Assembly (NCBI GenBank): GCA_037176705.1
Contig: CM073888.1
Location: forward strand, 44,026,810-44,090,809
Length of the DNA: 64,000 nucleotides
Source of the DNA: Molossus alvarezi
Taxonomy: Eukaryota > Chordata > Mammalia > Chiroptera > Molossidae
Direction of reading: 5' to 3'
Under the pieces are notes generated by a model, which saw nothing but the letters and a program-made list of their open reading frames with translations, had not been told where the DNA came from and made no database searches. Below, one piece after another: positions 35,337-48,014 of the stretch. Both the position numbers and the translations under genes were made by a program. The first letter of the stretch is position 1, and every line of letters begins with the position of its first letter.

Positions 35337-36748
35337 GAGCAATGAGTTTTAAAGAAGATCCTGAAAAAATTCAGAATTAAATTCCTTTGATATCAATAGA
35401 TGTTTAGCATATACTAAGTACAGAATTAAATTTGAAAAATATAATGCCTAGCTATAATAATAGCTTTAAAATTGCACTTTCCAAGTAAAAAGTATTGAGC
35501 CTAGGATTACACTGGAACTGAAAATGCACGTTGAAATAATTCAAACATATGAACTCATAAAGTTTTATGGTTTGTATTAGCATTTTCATCTCTTATATTC
35601 CCCAGAGAAAAGTTGGTTTTTTATCTCTTTTCTTTATGCAAAGAAATCAGTAGTTAATAAAGCTCCGTGAATTCTAATTCTGATTCTTTCAAAATGAGTG
35701 ACCCCCCCCAAAATCATTAAACACTGAATCACAACTAATGAACACCAAGTGATTTTCAGCATTTTGTAGATTAGTTCCAAATAAAATAGTATATGTAAAA
35801 CAGAGGGTGAGAGAAACAGCATTTTAAAACAACTAGAAAACTGTGTTTTGATTCACTCATGTTAAAATGACTTTTTCCCTGAAGATTTTCAAACAAAAAT
35901 ATTGGGTGTGGAAAGGATTTGAGATAATATACATTTCTAATGATTGATTTTTCTAGATTACGGTTATTTTTCTTCTCAAAGATAACTGAAGCTTTGATTT
36001 TCCATAGGATAATGGCAGTCACATAAATGTTTGTCTCTCTTACACAACTTTCAAAAAACCAAACAGATCAACAAGGAAAGCAAATAAAAACCACCCATAG
36101 CCCTTATACTTACCACACAATTAGAGGACAAAAAATATTACAAGTTTCTTCAGTTTGCACCTCAATTTGGAATCAAACGTCAGAGACCAGCAGGTTTTGT
36201 GGGCTAAGACTGCAGGGACGGTGGGGTTGAGCAGCCCATCCAGCTGGGCTGGGAGTGTCCTGCTGCAGCACAGGTAACCCTGCAAGGACACAGCCGGAGG
36301 GACAGTCTTTCCCTCAAGGAGAATCGCCAGAGGTGCCTGAGACCTGGTGCGTCAGAGCCCTGGCTATTGGAGTGCTGAAGGAAAGGGGTTAAAAGTGTAC
36401 AGGACCAGAGGGGGAACTCCTGGGAAGGGGGTGCTTCTAGGGGAAACAGAGAAAACTTTAAATGGTGATGATGGAGAAAGAAAGAAAAACCAGGAGGAGA
36501 GAAATAACCTCCCCCACACTTTCCCCCTCAAAATAGTCATCCTTTTTTTAAAAAAAACTGTCCTCTCTTGATACAACAGAAGAGGATCCTCTTGAACTAA
36601 GAAACCAAGAAAGCCCCTGTACCTCGTTCACTCACCTACATAAGATGCCTGCTCTGGACAGCACAGAAAAATCCAACACATATAATCATGAGCAAAAGAA
36701 TCATGCATTCAGAAAATAAGCCAGAAAATGAGAGTTAAAACTACTTAT
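35337..36748. other. Unassigned spacer
   Basis: AT-rich with one GC-richer island (36160-36500). Open frames of 67-83 codons carry no domain features. Confidence 0.4.
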
Positions 36749-36986
36749 GAGGCCCTGGCCAGGTGGCTTAGTTGGTTGGAGTGGTGTTCCATACACCAGA
36801 AGGGTGTAGGTTTGGTTCGAGGTCAGGGCACACCTGAGTTTCAGGTTCCATCCCTGGTCGGGGTGTGTACAGGAAGCGACTGATTGATGTTTCTTTCTCA
36901 CATTGATGTTTCTCTTTCTCTCTCTCTCCCTCTCCCTCTCTCTCAAATCTAGAAATATATCTTCAGGTGAGCATTAAAAAAAAAAA
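36749..36986 (+). mobile_element. VES-type SINE
   Basis: The head is 'gccctggccaggtggcttag'. AAAACTACTTAT at 36737-36748 and again at 36987-36998 is its target duplication. A GC-poor CT tract and A15 tail are present. Confidence 0.9.
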
Positions 36987-36998
36987 AAAACTACTTAT

Positions 36999-37385
36999 AA
37001 GTAGAATACATTTTTTTATTAAAGACCAGGAAAGACCACAATCATCAATGGACAAGCAGTCAAAAAAAAAAAAAATCAGTAAGAGTTTTGAACAATATAA
37101 TTCAACAATTTTAACCCAATGGACATATATGGAACAATATATCTGACAATTATAGAGTATACATTATTTACAATGCATTGAGATGTTTATAAAAATGATC
37201 ATATACTGGACCACAAAACGATTAAAAGGCCAGGAAACATAAAATCCTGTAATATAATAATACTCCAACACAAATTACATATAAATAACCTGGTAGATAT
37301 GAAAAAGCATAACAAGTCAGAAATTCAAAATTTCAAGATAAAAATAAACAAAATAAAGGAAAAGAAGAAATAAATGAATAAGGTA
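36999..37385 (+). mobile_element. Old L1 ORF2 endonuclease-region fragment
   Basis: 'aatggacatatatggaacaa' followed by 'gagtatacattatttac' and 'atactggaccacaaaacg' corresponds to the L1 endonuclease coding part (compare 19880-19960 in the intact L1). It is decayed beyond coding. Confidence 0.5.
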
Positions 37386-37392
37386 TGCAGAT

Positions 37393-38154
37393 ATGTGGAG
37401 CCTGGCAGCCTGCCGAGGCCCACGGGTGCAAGACCAGCACATTTATAAGAAGATGATGGGTCTACAGCTGCCCCTTGACTCTAGTTCCTCACATACACTG
37501 AGAAGATGGCATCTCATCCCTGAGTCCTTCACCTTGTATGGTCTACCTGGATCTGGCACTTGCCCATTGTGTCAACACAATCCCACTGAGCCTCTGGCCA
37601 GCAGCTAGTGTGGCTCTGGCTCCCAGACCTGCACACACTGATCTGTTTTGCTTTGTGCCCTCATTACACATGTTTGGTGGGCAGCACAGTTCCTGAAGAT
37701 TAAAACAATAGCCCTGTTAAAGCTGACTGGAGGCAGTATATGCAATATCTGCTTCAGAACAGACAGAAATAGTTTCTGCCTTCCAGAAAGACTGAGCAGG
37801 GATGTTGCCAGACATCATTCTAGCTGTGTTTTAATTGCTGTGGAGTCACGAGAGCAGCTTCTTAAGCTTGCCATTCTCCAGGCATCCAGCCATTTCTGGA
37901 AAGCTTCATTCTTAACAGTGCAAAGCTACAAGAATCAGTGGGCCTCGGGTTTTTGACAAATATTAATAATGACAAACCCTCTTATTTATGGAAGTTATAA
38001 CTTTTGTGATTCGGTGCTATGTGCTGTGCCTATTAGAGTGATCCAGGAATACAAACAGAAATCCAACGTGCAGGAACAAAGGGCAGTCAATGTATGGCTT
38101 GAACAAATGGTTCAGAATGAGCTTCAAATTCCCAGAATCGCATCACATGGGTAA
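37393..38154 (+). pseudogene. Decayed reading frame, unrecognised protein
   Basis: One plus frame runs for 254 codons with only three stops (TAG 37606, TGA 37639, TGA 37954), where random DNA of this composition should show about a dozen. The segments look like ordinary protein rather than low-complexity sequence: SGTCPLCQHNPTEPLAS, then GSICNICFRTDRNSFCLPER, SREQLLKLAILQASSHFWKA and VPIRVIQEYKQKSNVQEQ. Two CPLC/CNIC-type cysteine pairs suggest, weakly, a zinc-binding fold. I do not recognise the family. It begins directly after an old L1 fragment, has no visible introns and may be a retrocopy, with an A-rich stretch near 38872 as a possible remnant tail. All three stops are TAG or TGA, as expected from CpG or C-to-T decay. 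Confidence 0.4.
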
Positions 38155-39078
38155 AGAGCATGTAAATTGCTGTTAACAAGTGTTAAAGGGAGAAGTTGAG
38201 ATTCAGATTGTCCCTGCTTCTACTACTGATAAAGAACAGAATTCTGTGGTGCTAGCTAAAAGCTGTTACAGAAAACTGTGAGATGACAATAAGTCTGAAG
38301 TTAATTGCTTTAAAAATAGTATGTATCACATTTAGGCTTAATATTCATGCCACATGGTCCAGGAGATTCTAGACACCTTCATGCTTGTAAAAATAACTAG
38401 TCACTACTTTGATCAGGAATTATTCAGGTTGCATTGGAGGCCATCACCATTGCATTTGCTCCCAATGCCAGAATTTGAAGCACATGAATTGCAACATTTT
38501 TGTAAGTAATACAGAATTCAATACAAGTTCTAAATAATGAGAAAATACTGCAGAACACTATCTTCCAAACTACAGAATTTTTGAAGCAATCTATTAGTTT
38601 ATTAATTATTAGAAAACTTGATGTATACTTTAGAAAAAACTACCCATAATTTGGATGTCTTCAACTATGGTATTTAAGAACAAGGTGATTACAGTTAAGG
38701 TTCTAAGACTTTTTACTGAGAGTAAACTCTGATATAGAAAAATGACCATTGTTCCTCTACAGCATTAATCCTGTCTTGACTCTAGTCCTTTCATTTTTCT
38801 TGGACTGTTGTGTAACAATAAGGAAATATTCATGGAATAAAAATAATATTAAATGCAGTTGAACTAGTGATAAAAAAAAAAGAAGAATTTGTACACAAGA
38901 CATAAGTTTCATGAGAAAAAATAGCCAATAACTATACCAATAAAGTTGAGGGCTCTAAAGAGGAGCACAAACAAAAGTGTTCTGTGGTTATTGATCTGAT
39001 GAATGACAAAGTGATTATTGATCTCATTCAGTGAGCCGTTGCTTTACAAGATAATGTCATGATTAAGAAGGATGACTC
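38155..39078. other. Possible continuation of the decayed transcript
   Basis: No repeat recognised. It may be the 3' untranslated part of the frame before it, ending at the A-run 38872-38881, but that is speculative. Confidence 0.25.
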
Positions 39079-39238
39079 CCCCTGGCCGGTTTGGCTCAGC
39101 GGTTAGAGTGTTGGTCTGCAGTCCAGAGAGACCCGGGTTTAGTTCCCACTGGGGGGCATGTACCTCGGTTGCAGTTTGTCCCCAGCCCTGGTTGGGTTGT
39201 GCTGGTGGTAGCCTCTTGATGTGTCCCTTTCATGTCAA

Positions 39239-39280
<42 letters not shown>

Positions 39281-39362
39281 CCTCTGTCTCTCTCTCCCTC
39301 CCACTCTATCTGAATAAAAATTGGAAAAATGTCCTCGGGTGAGGATTAAATAAAAAAAAAAA
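39079..39362 (+). mobile_element. VES-type SINE
   Basis: The head is 'ccctggccggtttggctcag', with a long (CT)n tract at 39241-39279 and the 'tcctcgggtgaggattaaa' tail. The flanks 'aagaaggatgact' and 'aagaagatgatt' are a slightly decayed target duplication. Confidence 0.92.
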
Positions 39363-40039
39363 AGAAGATGATTCACCAATGCTCATCAACATGGAGTTAT
39401 GCCATTGATTGCAATGCTCCTCAACTATGTAAGATAGAAGAAAAACATTCCTGTATTTTGGCAGCATTTTAGCAACATCACTTAAATTTGAATGATAGGA
39501 GCTCCTTATTTTCTACAGAAGCAAATGTTCAGAGATAGGTGCCTTTTCTAACAACTCTAGACTCTGAAGTGTGAAAAAAAAAAACTATAGTTTCTGTCTA
39601 ATGGGACTACATCATTGTTAGGTGAAAATAAAGTAAGTAGAGATTGCCAATGTTATGTAAAATAATATAAGTAGAGATTGCACAAGTAATAAGTGATGGT
39701 TAAATTTCTAGAAGAAATACTTTGTGGCACTGTATATATCAAGTAGATATTTTGCCCGACAACATTCCTCCTGATATTTTATTGTCAGTTACACAGAAGA
39801 ATCAACTTTGAAATATTAACAAAAATGATTGAAACCAATGAAATCAAATGAGAGACAAAAATAAAGGAACCACTTTTGTTAGAAAAGTTCCAAATAACAT
39901 ATTTTGAAGAATTAGTAACACAGTATAAATCCAAAGCAAATTAGCTTTGTGATTTACTTGGGGAAATATTTGAAATTACTATATATCCACTTCTAAATCC
40001 ATCAAGAAAATTATTATTACATCTGAACATGTTCTACAC
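39363..40039. other. Unassigned spacer
   Basis: AT-rich, nothing recognised. Its last 8 bases (TTCTACAC, 40032-40039) are the left target duplication of the next element. Confidence 0.5.
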
Positions 40040-40364
40040 AACTGATTTTTAACTGGTGTGTTACAAGAATATTTAAAACATGTAGTACTTGACTATTTAG
40101 TCAGAGGCATTGACCTCTTTTCTCTTAGACTGTCAAATTTAAACAATGACAATGGCCAACACAACAATAGCTATCTGGTATGAATGGCCTCTTTTGAACC
40201 ATAAATATATAGTTCACACAATAGAGTTGCATCTTACTGATCACATCACATAATAAGGTTGCATCTGATTGGTTAATTCTTGGTACCAGAAATCCTTATA
40301 CACAAAGTATAGGCACCTGATTTTTTAAAAAGTCATATTGAAGCAAAGAGGGTAGGTAATTACC

Positions 40365-40422
<58 letters not shown>

Positions 40423-40537
40423 TTTTTTTTTTTTGGTCAGATCAGCAAAAACAAATACAATCTATTTTTTGGTGTGCCACAGAATTTTAGTAACTAGTTC
40501 ATGTGTGCCATGAGATGAAAAGGGTTGAAAATCACTG
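40040..40537 (-). mobile_element. Non-autonomous hAT element, 498 bp
   Basis: The ends are inverted repeats (aactgatttttaac at the left; gttgaaaatcactg at the right, i.e. cagtgattttcaac reading inward). The flanks TTCTACAC at 40032-40039 and 40538-40545 are a perfect 8-bp duplication, the hallmark of hAT transposition. There is no coding capacity. A (AT)n(GT)n(AT)nT12 microsatellite has grown inside at 40365-40434. The same family appears, shortened and in the opposite orientation, at 45807-46068. Confidence 0.85.
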
Positions 40538-40545
40538 TTCTACAC

Positions 40546-43227
40546 CAATATCTTCCAGACCATGAGATGAAGTTTCAGGATCTGTGTGGGAAGTGGGTGC
40601 CTGGAGAAGTCTACAGCATAGTTTTTTTAAAGCATAACTAAGGCCCTATCAAATGGTCAGCTAATTGCTCTATTTAGATTAGTACACTTCTTAAAAATAC
40701 TAAGTAGTTTAAGTTTTATCAAATACTTGATGCTATAAGATAGACATTTTGGAATCATGTCATATATGAAATACTTACAAAAATATACTTATGCTATGTT
40801 ACTTAATTTCTTTTTAAATTCCTTCTGTTTTTTGTTTTATTTTGTTTTGTTTTTCTTGGCTAGGATTTTTAATTTAAACATATATATTATAATATTCTTT
40901 TGTGGCACAATACAGTTTGAAATTTATATATAATTTAAAAGTTTAAACTTTCAGAAAACTTAAAACCATTTATGGCATCCACTGTATTTTTCAAATACAT
41001 ATATTATTGCTTTAAACAGAATGACACTTGTTTTTTGGTTACCTTCTAATATTATGACCGCAAAACTTTTCTATGTTTTTTTGTTCTGTGCTTTAGAAAG
41101 AATTGTGATAAAGATTCCTCTATTTGTTTATGGTAATAAATATGACTGATTATGCCTCTGTTAAACAATGCCATAGAATGTGATCTTAAACCCTCCATAC
41201 TATCAAAAGTCTGGCTTTTATAATGTAATGTTTTCTCTTGATAAGTTACTATGCTATTTGAGAGATTCAGAGGTTGCTGTAAGAGTTCTGAACTGCATAA
41301 TATATTTCACACCATAATATGAATTCATTTATAGGTCAAGCTTCAAAATTATAATAATATTTTGCTGTGATTCCATTAAATATATATATATTATATACAA
41401 TATGTATTATTTAAAAATATGTTAGATGTTTTTCAAAAGCTACAATTATATCTGCCAGAGTTCTGTACATTGCAGTAAAAACATAAATTTTCTTTTGGTA
41501 AAAATATACATATTGATTATTAAACAAATTTACATGGTCAAGAAGATCCCATATTTAGACTTTTAATTTAATTTATGAAATTTGAACAAAACTGATTTAG
41601 TTTTATTACATTAAGAAATGTGTGTGTTACCAAGGATCATATATCTCTATTAATCAATTCTGGAAATCGTGTGTACTTTACAAAGGTCATGGCAGATAGG
41701 AAGATAAGGTAGAATTGGGAAGTTTTATGACACTTTTAAAAAGTTAACAACTTTGCAATTCATTTTGAAATTCTTTTAGAAAATTTTAAAAATCATGATT
41801 TTTTCTACTTGGATAGAACTCTTTAGATTTAATTTATTTTAACACGAGAAAACATACCCAAATAAAGAGTAAAATAATAATTTATTCTTGTGTATAATTG
41901 TGACGTTTGATATATTTTAAATCTATATATTTATTATTTTATGTAGAGATTAGCCTAATTCACCTAGCATAGGATGTTGTTGTTTTCTCTCACTTGATTA
42001 AAGTATGAGCCCCTTATAAAGAAAAAGCTCCCAAGGCCTCTAGTATGGACAAAAATTGTTTATTATTATATAATTATACTTTAAATGTATTATAAAAGCT
42101 TTAGGCTTAAAGATCTTATAGAATCATAAATAAAACATATTTATAAATTAAATAAATAGAAAACTTTTTATATTAACAATATATGACAGATGTTAGAATT
42201 AAAGTTTAATGAGGTATCAAAATAGGATGTCAGATACCAGATCTTTAAACTAGAATGGTTAAAACAGATGTTCTCCATTACCAGCCCCTTATTCTCTTCA
42301 AGAATATGAGTCAGTTGCGGGAAGAGTTTGGGAAGAGACTTGAGTCTGGTAAAGCAAAGTTCCCAAATGATGTGTTAATATTGATTACAAAGAAACCTCA
42401 AATTAATTCTAAAATAACCATTTCACAATTTATAACAGTTGAAATTGCATTTAAATTTATTTATATGTTTCTTGCATTTACTTCCTGAATTCAGTGATAA
42501 TTATTTTGGTGCATAGAACTTGGTGTACAGCATTCACCCCCATGTGGTGTCTCCCTGTGATATTACAACATCATCAGTTCAAATGTAGTGAGCTAATCAT
42601 AAGAGCATGCTATTAATTGCTAAAAATCCATTGTTTCACCTAATTTGCAGAATTTCTCATTTTAATAGTTTTTTGATATGTTGATTCTACATTTGGAGCC
42701 AGTTAAACACAGAAAATAAAAAGAAGCCACTTTCAAATAAAACCATTAATAAAAAAAAAATGGTATCACATTAAGTGAAACAAAAGCCACACTCATCCAG
42801 AAGACTATTAAAATTTTTTAAATGCTATTGTGAATCAATGAGTTTACAGACACTAGTAATTGTAACTGGCTAGTTAGAAACCCTAAAGAGATGTATTTTA
42901 AAGCATATTATTTATTCTGCAAAAATGAATCAAAAACTGCTGGAGATCAAATATCAAAGTGGTGAATTAACACTTTTGAACAAATAAGGTATTGTTCAAA
43001 CACTGGGTGAGTTTGTGAACTGTGATGTAGTTGCAATGACAAGAATGTTTTTTTACATCAAGAGCTAAAATTCCTGAGACTTAAATAATGCATTTTTTTT
43101 TCTCTCTTAGAGAACTACTCATATTTTAAAGTTTTTCCTGTAGATCAAATTCCGCATTGAATATTATAAAAAATGGGAAATCTAAAAAATCTAAATCTTT
43201 AAACCATGTAACTTCAAATGTGCTTAC
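40546..43227. other. Long AT-rich desert
   Basis: About 2.7 kb of strongly AT-rich DNA with no repeat or gene that I recognise. The 77-codon frame at 42255-42488 is unconvincing. Confidence 0.45.
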
Positions 43228-43985
43228 TATATTTTTATTGAATTTTTGGGGGTGACATTGCTTAATAAAATTATATAGGTTTCAGGTGTACAATTCTACA
43301 TCATCTGTATATTGTATTGTGTGTTTGCTAGCCAAAGTCTAGTCTCCTTCCATCACCAATTATCCCTCTTTTACTATCTTCTACCTGCTCCCACACCCCT
43401 ATCCCTCTGGTGGTCACCCAACTGTTGTCTGTGTCTATGAGTTTGGGGGTGTGTGTGTGTTTTGTTTTTTGTTTTCACTTAATCTCTTCACTTATTTCAC
43501 CCAGCCTCCCAATCGCCCCCACCCCATGATAGCTGTCAGTCTGTTCTTTGAGTCTGTTTCTGTTTGTTTTGTTCATTAGATTTCACATATAAGTGAAATA
43601 GTACGGTATTTGTCTTTCTCTGACTGGCTTATTTCACTTAACATAATACCTATTAGGTCCATACATGCTGTCTCAAAAGGTAAGATGTCCTTCCTTCTTA
43701 TGGCTGAGTAGTATTCCTCTGTGTAAATGTACCACTGCTTTTTTATCCACTCGTCTACTGATGGGCACCTGGGCTGCTTCCAAATCTTGGCTATTGTAAA
43801 TAGTGCTGCAGTCAACGTAGGGGTGCATATATTCTTTTGAATCACTGTTTCAGGTTTCTTCAGATATATTCTCAGAAGTGAAATCACTAGGTCATAAGGC
43901 AGTTCCATTTTTAATTTTCTTTTTTAAAAGTCCATACTGTTTTCCAAAGTGGTTGCACTGTGAAATCTGCATTCCCACCAACAGT
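43228..43985 (-). mobile_element. L1 3' part of an inverted insertion
   Basis: It carries the L1 3'UTR (starting 'ggggtgacattgcttaataa' antisense) and the ORF2 C-terminus, e.g. [26 protein letters not shown] and EEYYSAIRRKD. It joins head-on to the piece at 43986-44740. Confidence 0.85.
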
Positions 43986-44740
43986 GCATGAGTATTGGCA
44001 TAAAAATAAATATATAGATAAATGGAACAGAATAGAGAGCCCAGAAATATGCCTGTGCCTTTATGTTCAATTAATATTTGACAAAGGAGGCAAGAGCATC
44101 CAATGGGGTAAAAGCGGTCCATTCAATAAATGGTGTTGGAGAAAATTGGCCAAATACAAGGGAAAAAATGAAGCTAAACCACCTTCTTATACCACACACA
44201 AGAATAAACCTAAATGGATTAAATACTTAAATGTAAGTCTCAAATCCATAAATATCCTAGAAGGAAATATATACTGTAAAATCTCAGACATTTCTTATAG
44301 CAATATTTTTTCTAAAATATCTCCTCAGAAACAAAAGAAAAAATACATAAATAGGACCACATAAAACTAAAAAAGTTTTTTACAGCTAGGGACACCATCA
44401 ACAAAATTAAAAACAACCCACTGAATAGGAGAGCATATTCACCAATGATACATCTGATAAGGAGTTAATATCCAAAATATGTAAAGAACTTATACAACTC
44501 AACACACACAAAAAATCCAATTTTTAAAATGAGCAAAGGACCTGAATAGACACATCTCCAAAGAGGACATACAGATGGCCAATAGACTCATAAAAAGATG
44601 CTCAATGTCACTCATCATCAATGAAATGCAAACTCAAACCACAATGAGATATAATTTCACACCTGTTAGAATACCTTGTCATCAGTAAATCAACAAGAAG
44701 TGTTGGTGAGGACGTGAAGAAAAGGGAATCCTTGTTATGT
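43986..44740 (+). mobile_element. L1 5' part, inverted (twin priming)
   Basis: It encodes ORF2 residues matching those just upstream of the 43228-43985 piece: [26 protein letters not shown] and PFNKWCW, equivalent to about 21990-22743 of the intact L1. It lies in the opposite orientation, and the two pieces meet within a few bases of each other in L1 coordinates. Many stops are present. Confidence 0.85.
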
Positions 44741-45084
44741 CAACTTTAAGTGAAGAATAGAATTTGGTACCTCTCTGCTGTCTCGGACTGAAGTGCTTTG
44801 GCTTCCCAGAAGAGTTTTTCAAGAGTTTATGAGCTAAAACAACAATAATAACAACAAAAATTTAATATAAGGATGACTCTCACCTTATAGATTTAGGAAA
44901 GAGTAGTTATAGGTTAAAAAAAAGTAATTCATTTAACTGATATTTTTGAGCACCTGGATGAACTTAAGCAAAAAATTGCAATGAGTCTGTGAAATTTTGA
45001 AGAATTTTTGGAAAATGAGGTTAAAAGTTTCTCTACTGATATTCTGTTAATACGATGACAGAATTCTCTTTTTGTCCACATTCC
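44741..45084. other. Unassigned spacer
   Basis: Nothing recognised between two L1 insertions. Confidence 0.4.
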
Positions 45085-45228
45085 CCACCCCGCTTTGCCC
45101 ACCTCCTTTGTGTGGAGTGATGGGCGCACAACACTGTGCAGATGATGTTTTATTGAGTTGGACACTTGAAATTTGTATGGTTTTGCAAACCAATGTCACC
45201 CCAATAAGTTCAATTAAAAGTATTAGCA
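45085..45228 (+). mobile_element. 5'-truncated L1 3' end
   Basis: 'gatgatgttttattgagttg' and 'aaccaatgtcaccccaataa' followed by 'ttcaattaaaa' is the sense-strand end of the same L1 3'UTR seen antisense at 43228 and 60885. Confidence 0.65.
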
Positions 45229-45806
45229 ATAAAAAGGATAGCTGAATCCAAAAGAAATATTATAAGGTATAATAGTATGATATTATTATAAATGTAAAAT
45301 AATTGATATGAAAGTGTTTAGTTGGATTTAAATTTCACTAACTATAACATATGAACTGTGAAAGAAAGGGAAATGTAAAGAATAATTGTACCATTAAGAT
45401 ACAATAAATTGAATGACCCAAAATCCAGCTAATGATGAGAAAGGAGTTTCTAGTAATGAGAAAAAAAGCAATACATCCTCTTCTGCCATTTATTATTACA
45501 TAGTCTATTGTTTTCCCCTCAAAGGTGCCCTTCAAAGACTTTAAAAGATCCTCATTAAAATTACTAATCAGAAATTTCATGTAGCTGTTTCAAAATTAAA
45601 AGTTAATATTCAAAATTTATGATCATGGAAGATAGCACAAATTTTTACATTTTAAAAATTATTTAGAAGTTTTATACAAATCAGGCTATTACCATTTTTC
45701 TACTTCTATTTATCTTAAATATACGCTTCTAAATTCCCTCCAGTTTATTCCAGCAGTCCACGATGCACTATCCTTTTCTATGTGTGCCATTAAATAAGAT
45801 CTAAAA
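45229..45806. other. Unassigned AT-rich spacer
   Basis: Nothing recognised. Confidence 0.4.
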
Positions 45807-46068
45807 CAGCAATTTTCAACCTTTTTCATCTCATGGCATACATAAACTAATCATTAAAATTCTGTGACACACCATAAAAAATATTTGTTGCTGATCTGAC
45901 CCAAAAAAATGGGTATAATTTTGATTCATTTATACTGAACAGCTATTGTTGTGTTGACTGGTGTCATTTTTTTAGTTGACAATCTAAGGGGAAAGAAGTC
46001 AGTCCCCCTGACTAAATAGGCATTGCATGTTTGAAAAATTCTTGCAGTACACCTGTTGAAAATCGCTG
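45807..46068 (+). mobile_element. Shortened hAT element, 262 bp, same family
   Basis: The termini cagcaattttcaac and gttgaaaatcgctg are inverted repeats. Shared inner phrases with 40040-40537 include 'tcatctcatgg', 'ttctgtgacacacca', 'tgctgatctgacc', 'agctattgttgtgtt' and 'ctgactaaatag'. About 235 bp of the longer copy's middle is absent. The flanks atctaaaa and ctctagaa match at 6 of 8 positions. Confidence 0.8.
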
Positions 46069-46767
46069 CTCTAGAAGCATTGCTTTGGTGAAGGCTACCT
46101 CCATGTCTGAGTTCCAATCCCCTCCCCTAAACCTCACCAAAGTGGTGCTGCCTCTCCTTCACTTGATAAGCATTCTCGGGGCTGAAGAACATCACAAACT
46201 GGTCCCTGAAATAAGCTGGAGAAAGTTAAACTCATCTTTGGCAGGCAGAGAGAGCGAGGGCTGAGTTTGAAAAGGAACCGTTATCACACTTATTGTAGAA
46301 AAGAGAGAATATGAGGGTTTTCCCCCATGGAATAGATATGGGTCATGTAGGAGGAGGAACAGAGCCACCAGCATTTTAAGTTATGGTCAAGAGGACCAAC
46401 TGGGAGGCTAAGGGTACTCCAGCAAGGACAGTCTATGTAGAGCAGATCTTTGTCCACCAAAGGCAATGGAGAAGTATCATCAAGGCTAGGGAGGGGCCCA
46501 ACAGAAGGCCTGAAAGAGTCCTGGGAGACCCAAGAAGGTCAGGATAAACTTTAGCCAGCCTCCAAGATCTTAAGTCAGTTTATGACAGAAAGCTACCAGA
46601 CAAGTAAGAACTTCCCTGAACCCATTTTGCTCCTTTGTTTTCATGTCCATCCTAAAGTCACTAGAAAGCTGAAGAGAAAGGGGAAGGGAAGGGGTGGAGA
46701 ACCTGCCATCTCCTCCTGCATCATGCAGGGTCATGTCTACAGTCTGTAGCTGATTTCAGCTAGGAGG

Positions 46768-46804
<37 letters not shown>

Positions 46805-48014
46805 GTATATGTTGACTGCAGTTCTTACTGTTGACTCAAGATTGAAGTGTTGGTTAATATATTGAACTAGACCATTTTAAATACAAAGTGGAGACTATGT
46901 TTGCAACTTAAAATAGCCAGAGGACTTTTTATTATCTTTGAGTGAGGGTGGCCTATGATATGCTACAAGGCTGGCCCTGGTCTCTTGCATCATCTCAAAA
47001 AAGGGAAACTTCACCCCCACCAAATATGTTTTAAGGAACAATAGAAGACAAAAACATAGTTTCTTTGCTTCTCAAGATTTTTATTTGTTCAGTGTATCAA
47101 TTTTTAAATATTAATTTAATGTAATAAATGTAGTTTGCTGAAAACAAGTCAGCAATGTTGAAGTCGGTAACAAAAAGACAGTCCCTCTTGGCCATTTCTA
47201 GATTCTATCTGTATTTGTGTTTTAACTTTATGATACAAATGCAGAAGATGCTTATTCATAAAAGTAGAAAATATAAAATTGTCTTTAAAAATTTCAAGTC
47301 TTTATTGGCCAGTTCAAAACAATCTCACTTCATTGGTATTACCCAGCCAACCTTCACTTCTCAAATGCCAATTTTCATTCATTTAGTTTAGTTTAAATTA
47401 GCTTTGTTGTGTAATTAAAATCTATATTAACTATATAGATTGTTGTGTATTAAAATCTATAATCCAGTGATTACTGAAATCACAGTGAGAATATTGTTCG
47501 TTGTTTGTTTACTACATTACTTGCTATTCATTACAAGCTGCTCAGTACATCAGCTTCTAAAATGCAAGGGGTACAGATCCCTATAATATAAGCTCTTTTG
47601 AATTTGGCATAGGTCTGACAGTTCTGAACTTGTGCGGACTCACAAGCCTTTGTTTTTACAGCAAATCTTAAAATCCTTTGACCTTCCCTTGACATAAATG
47701 AAAACAAAAACACAAATGCAAATTGAGGCACTGAAACCTTATGAGGGTGTTCAGTTATAGGTATCATCCAAAAGATGCATAATATGGATGTAAGTGTGTA
47801 TTAGTTTAGCCTGTGGCCCCCACGTCCCCATTTTGGACACCACTCTTTATTAAGAAAACATTGTGTATTAGGAATAAAATACTATACTCTAGAAAGAGGT
47901 CTAGCAAATCACCTAACCTCTCTATACCTCACTTTATATGTCTATATAGTGGGAAAAATGATACATATCCTACCTTACCAAGATGAGATTACCATGAAGG
48001 GAGATGCCTTACAA
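46069..48014. other. Spacer with (GT)n and MIR trace
   Basis: A (GT)n microsatellite lies at 46770-46802 and a MIR-like sense trace at 47890-48000 ('caaatcacctaacctctcta'). The rest is unassigned. Confidence 0.45.
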
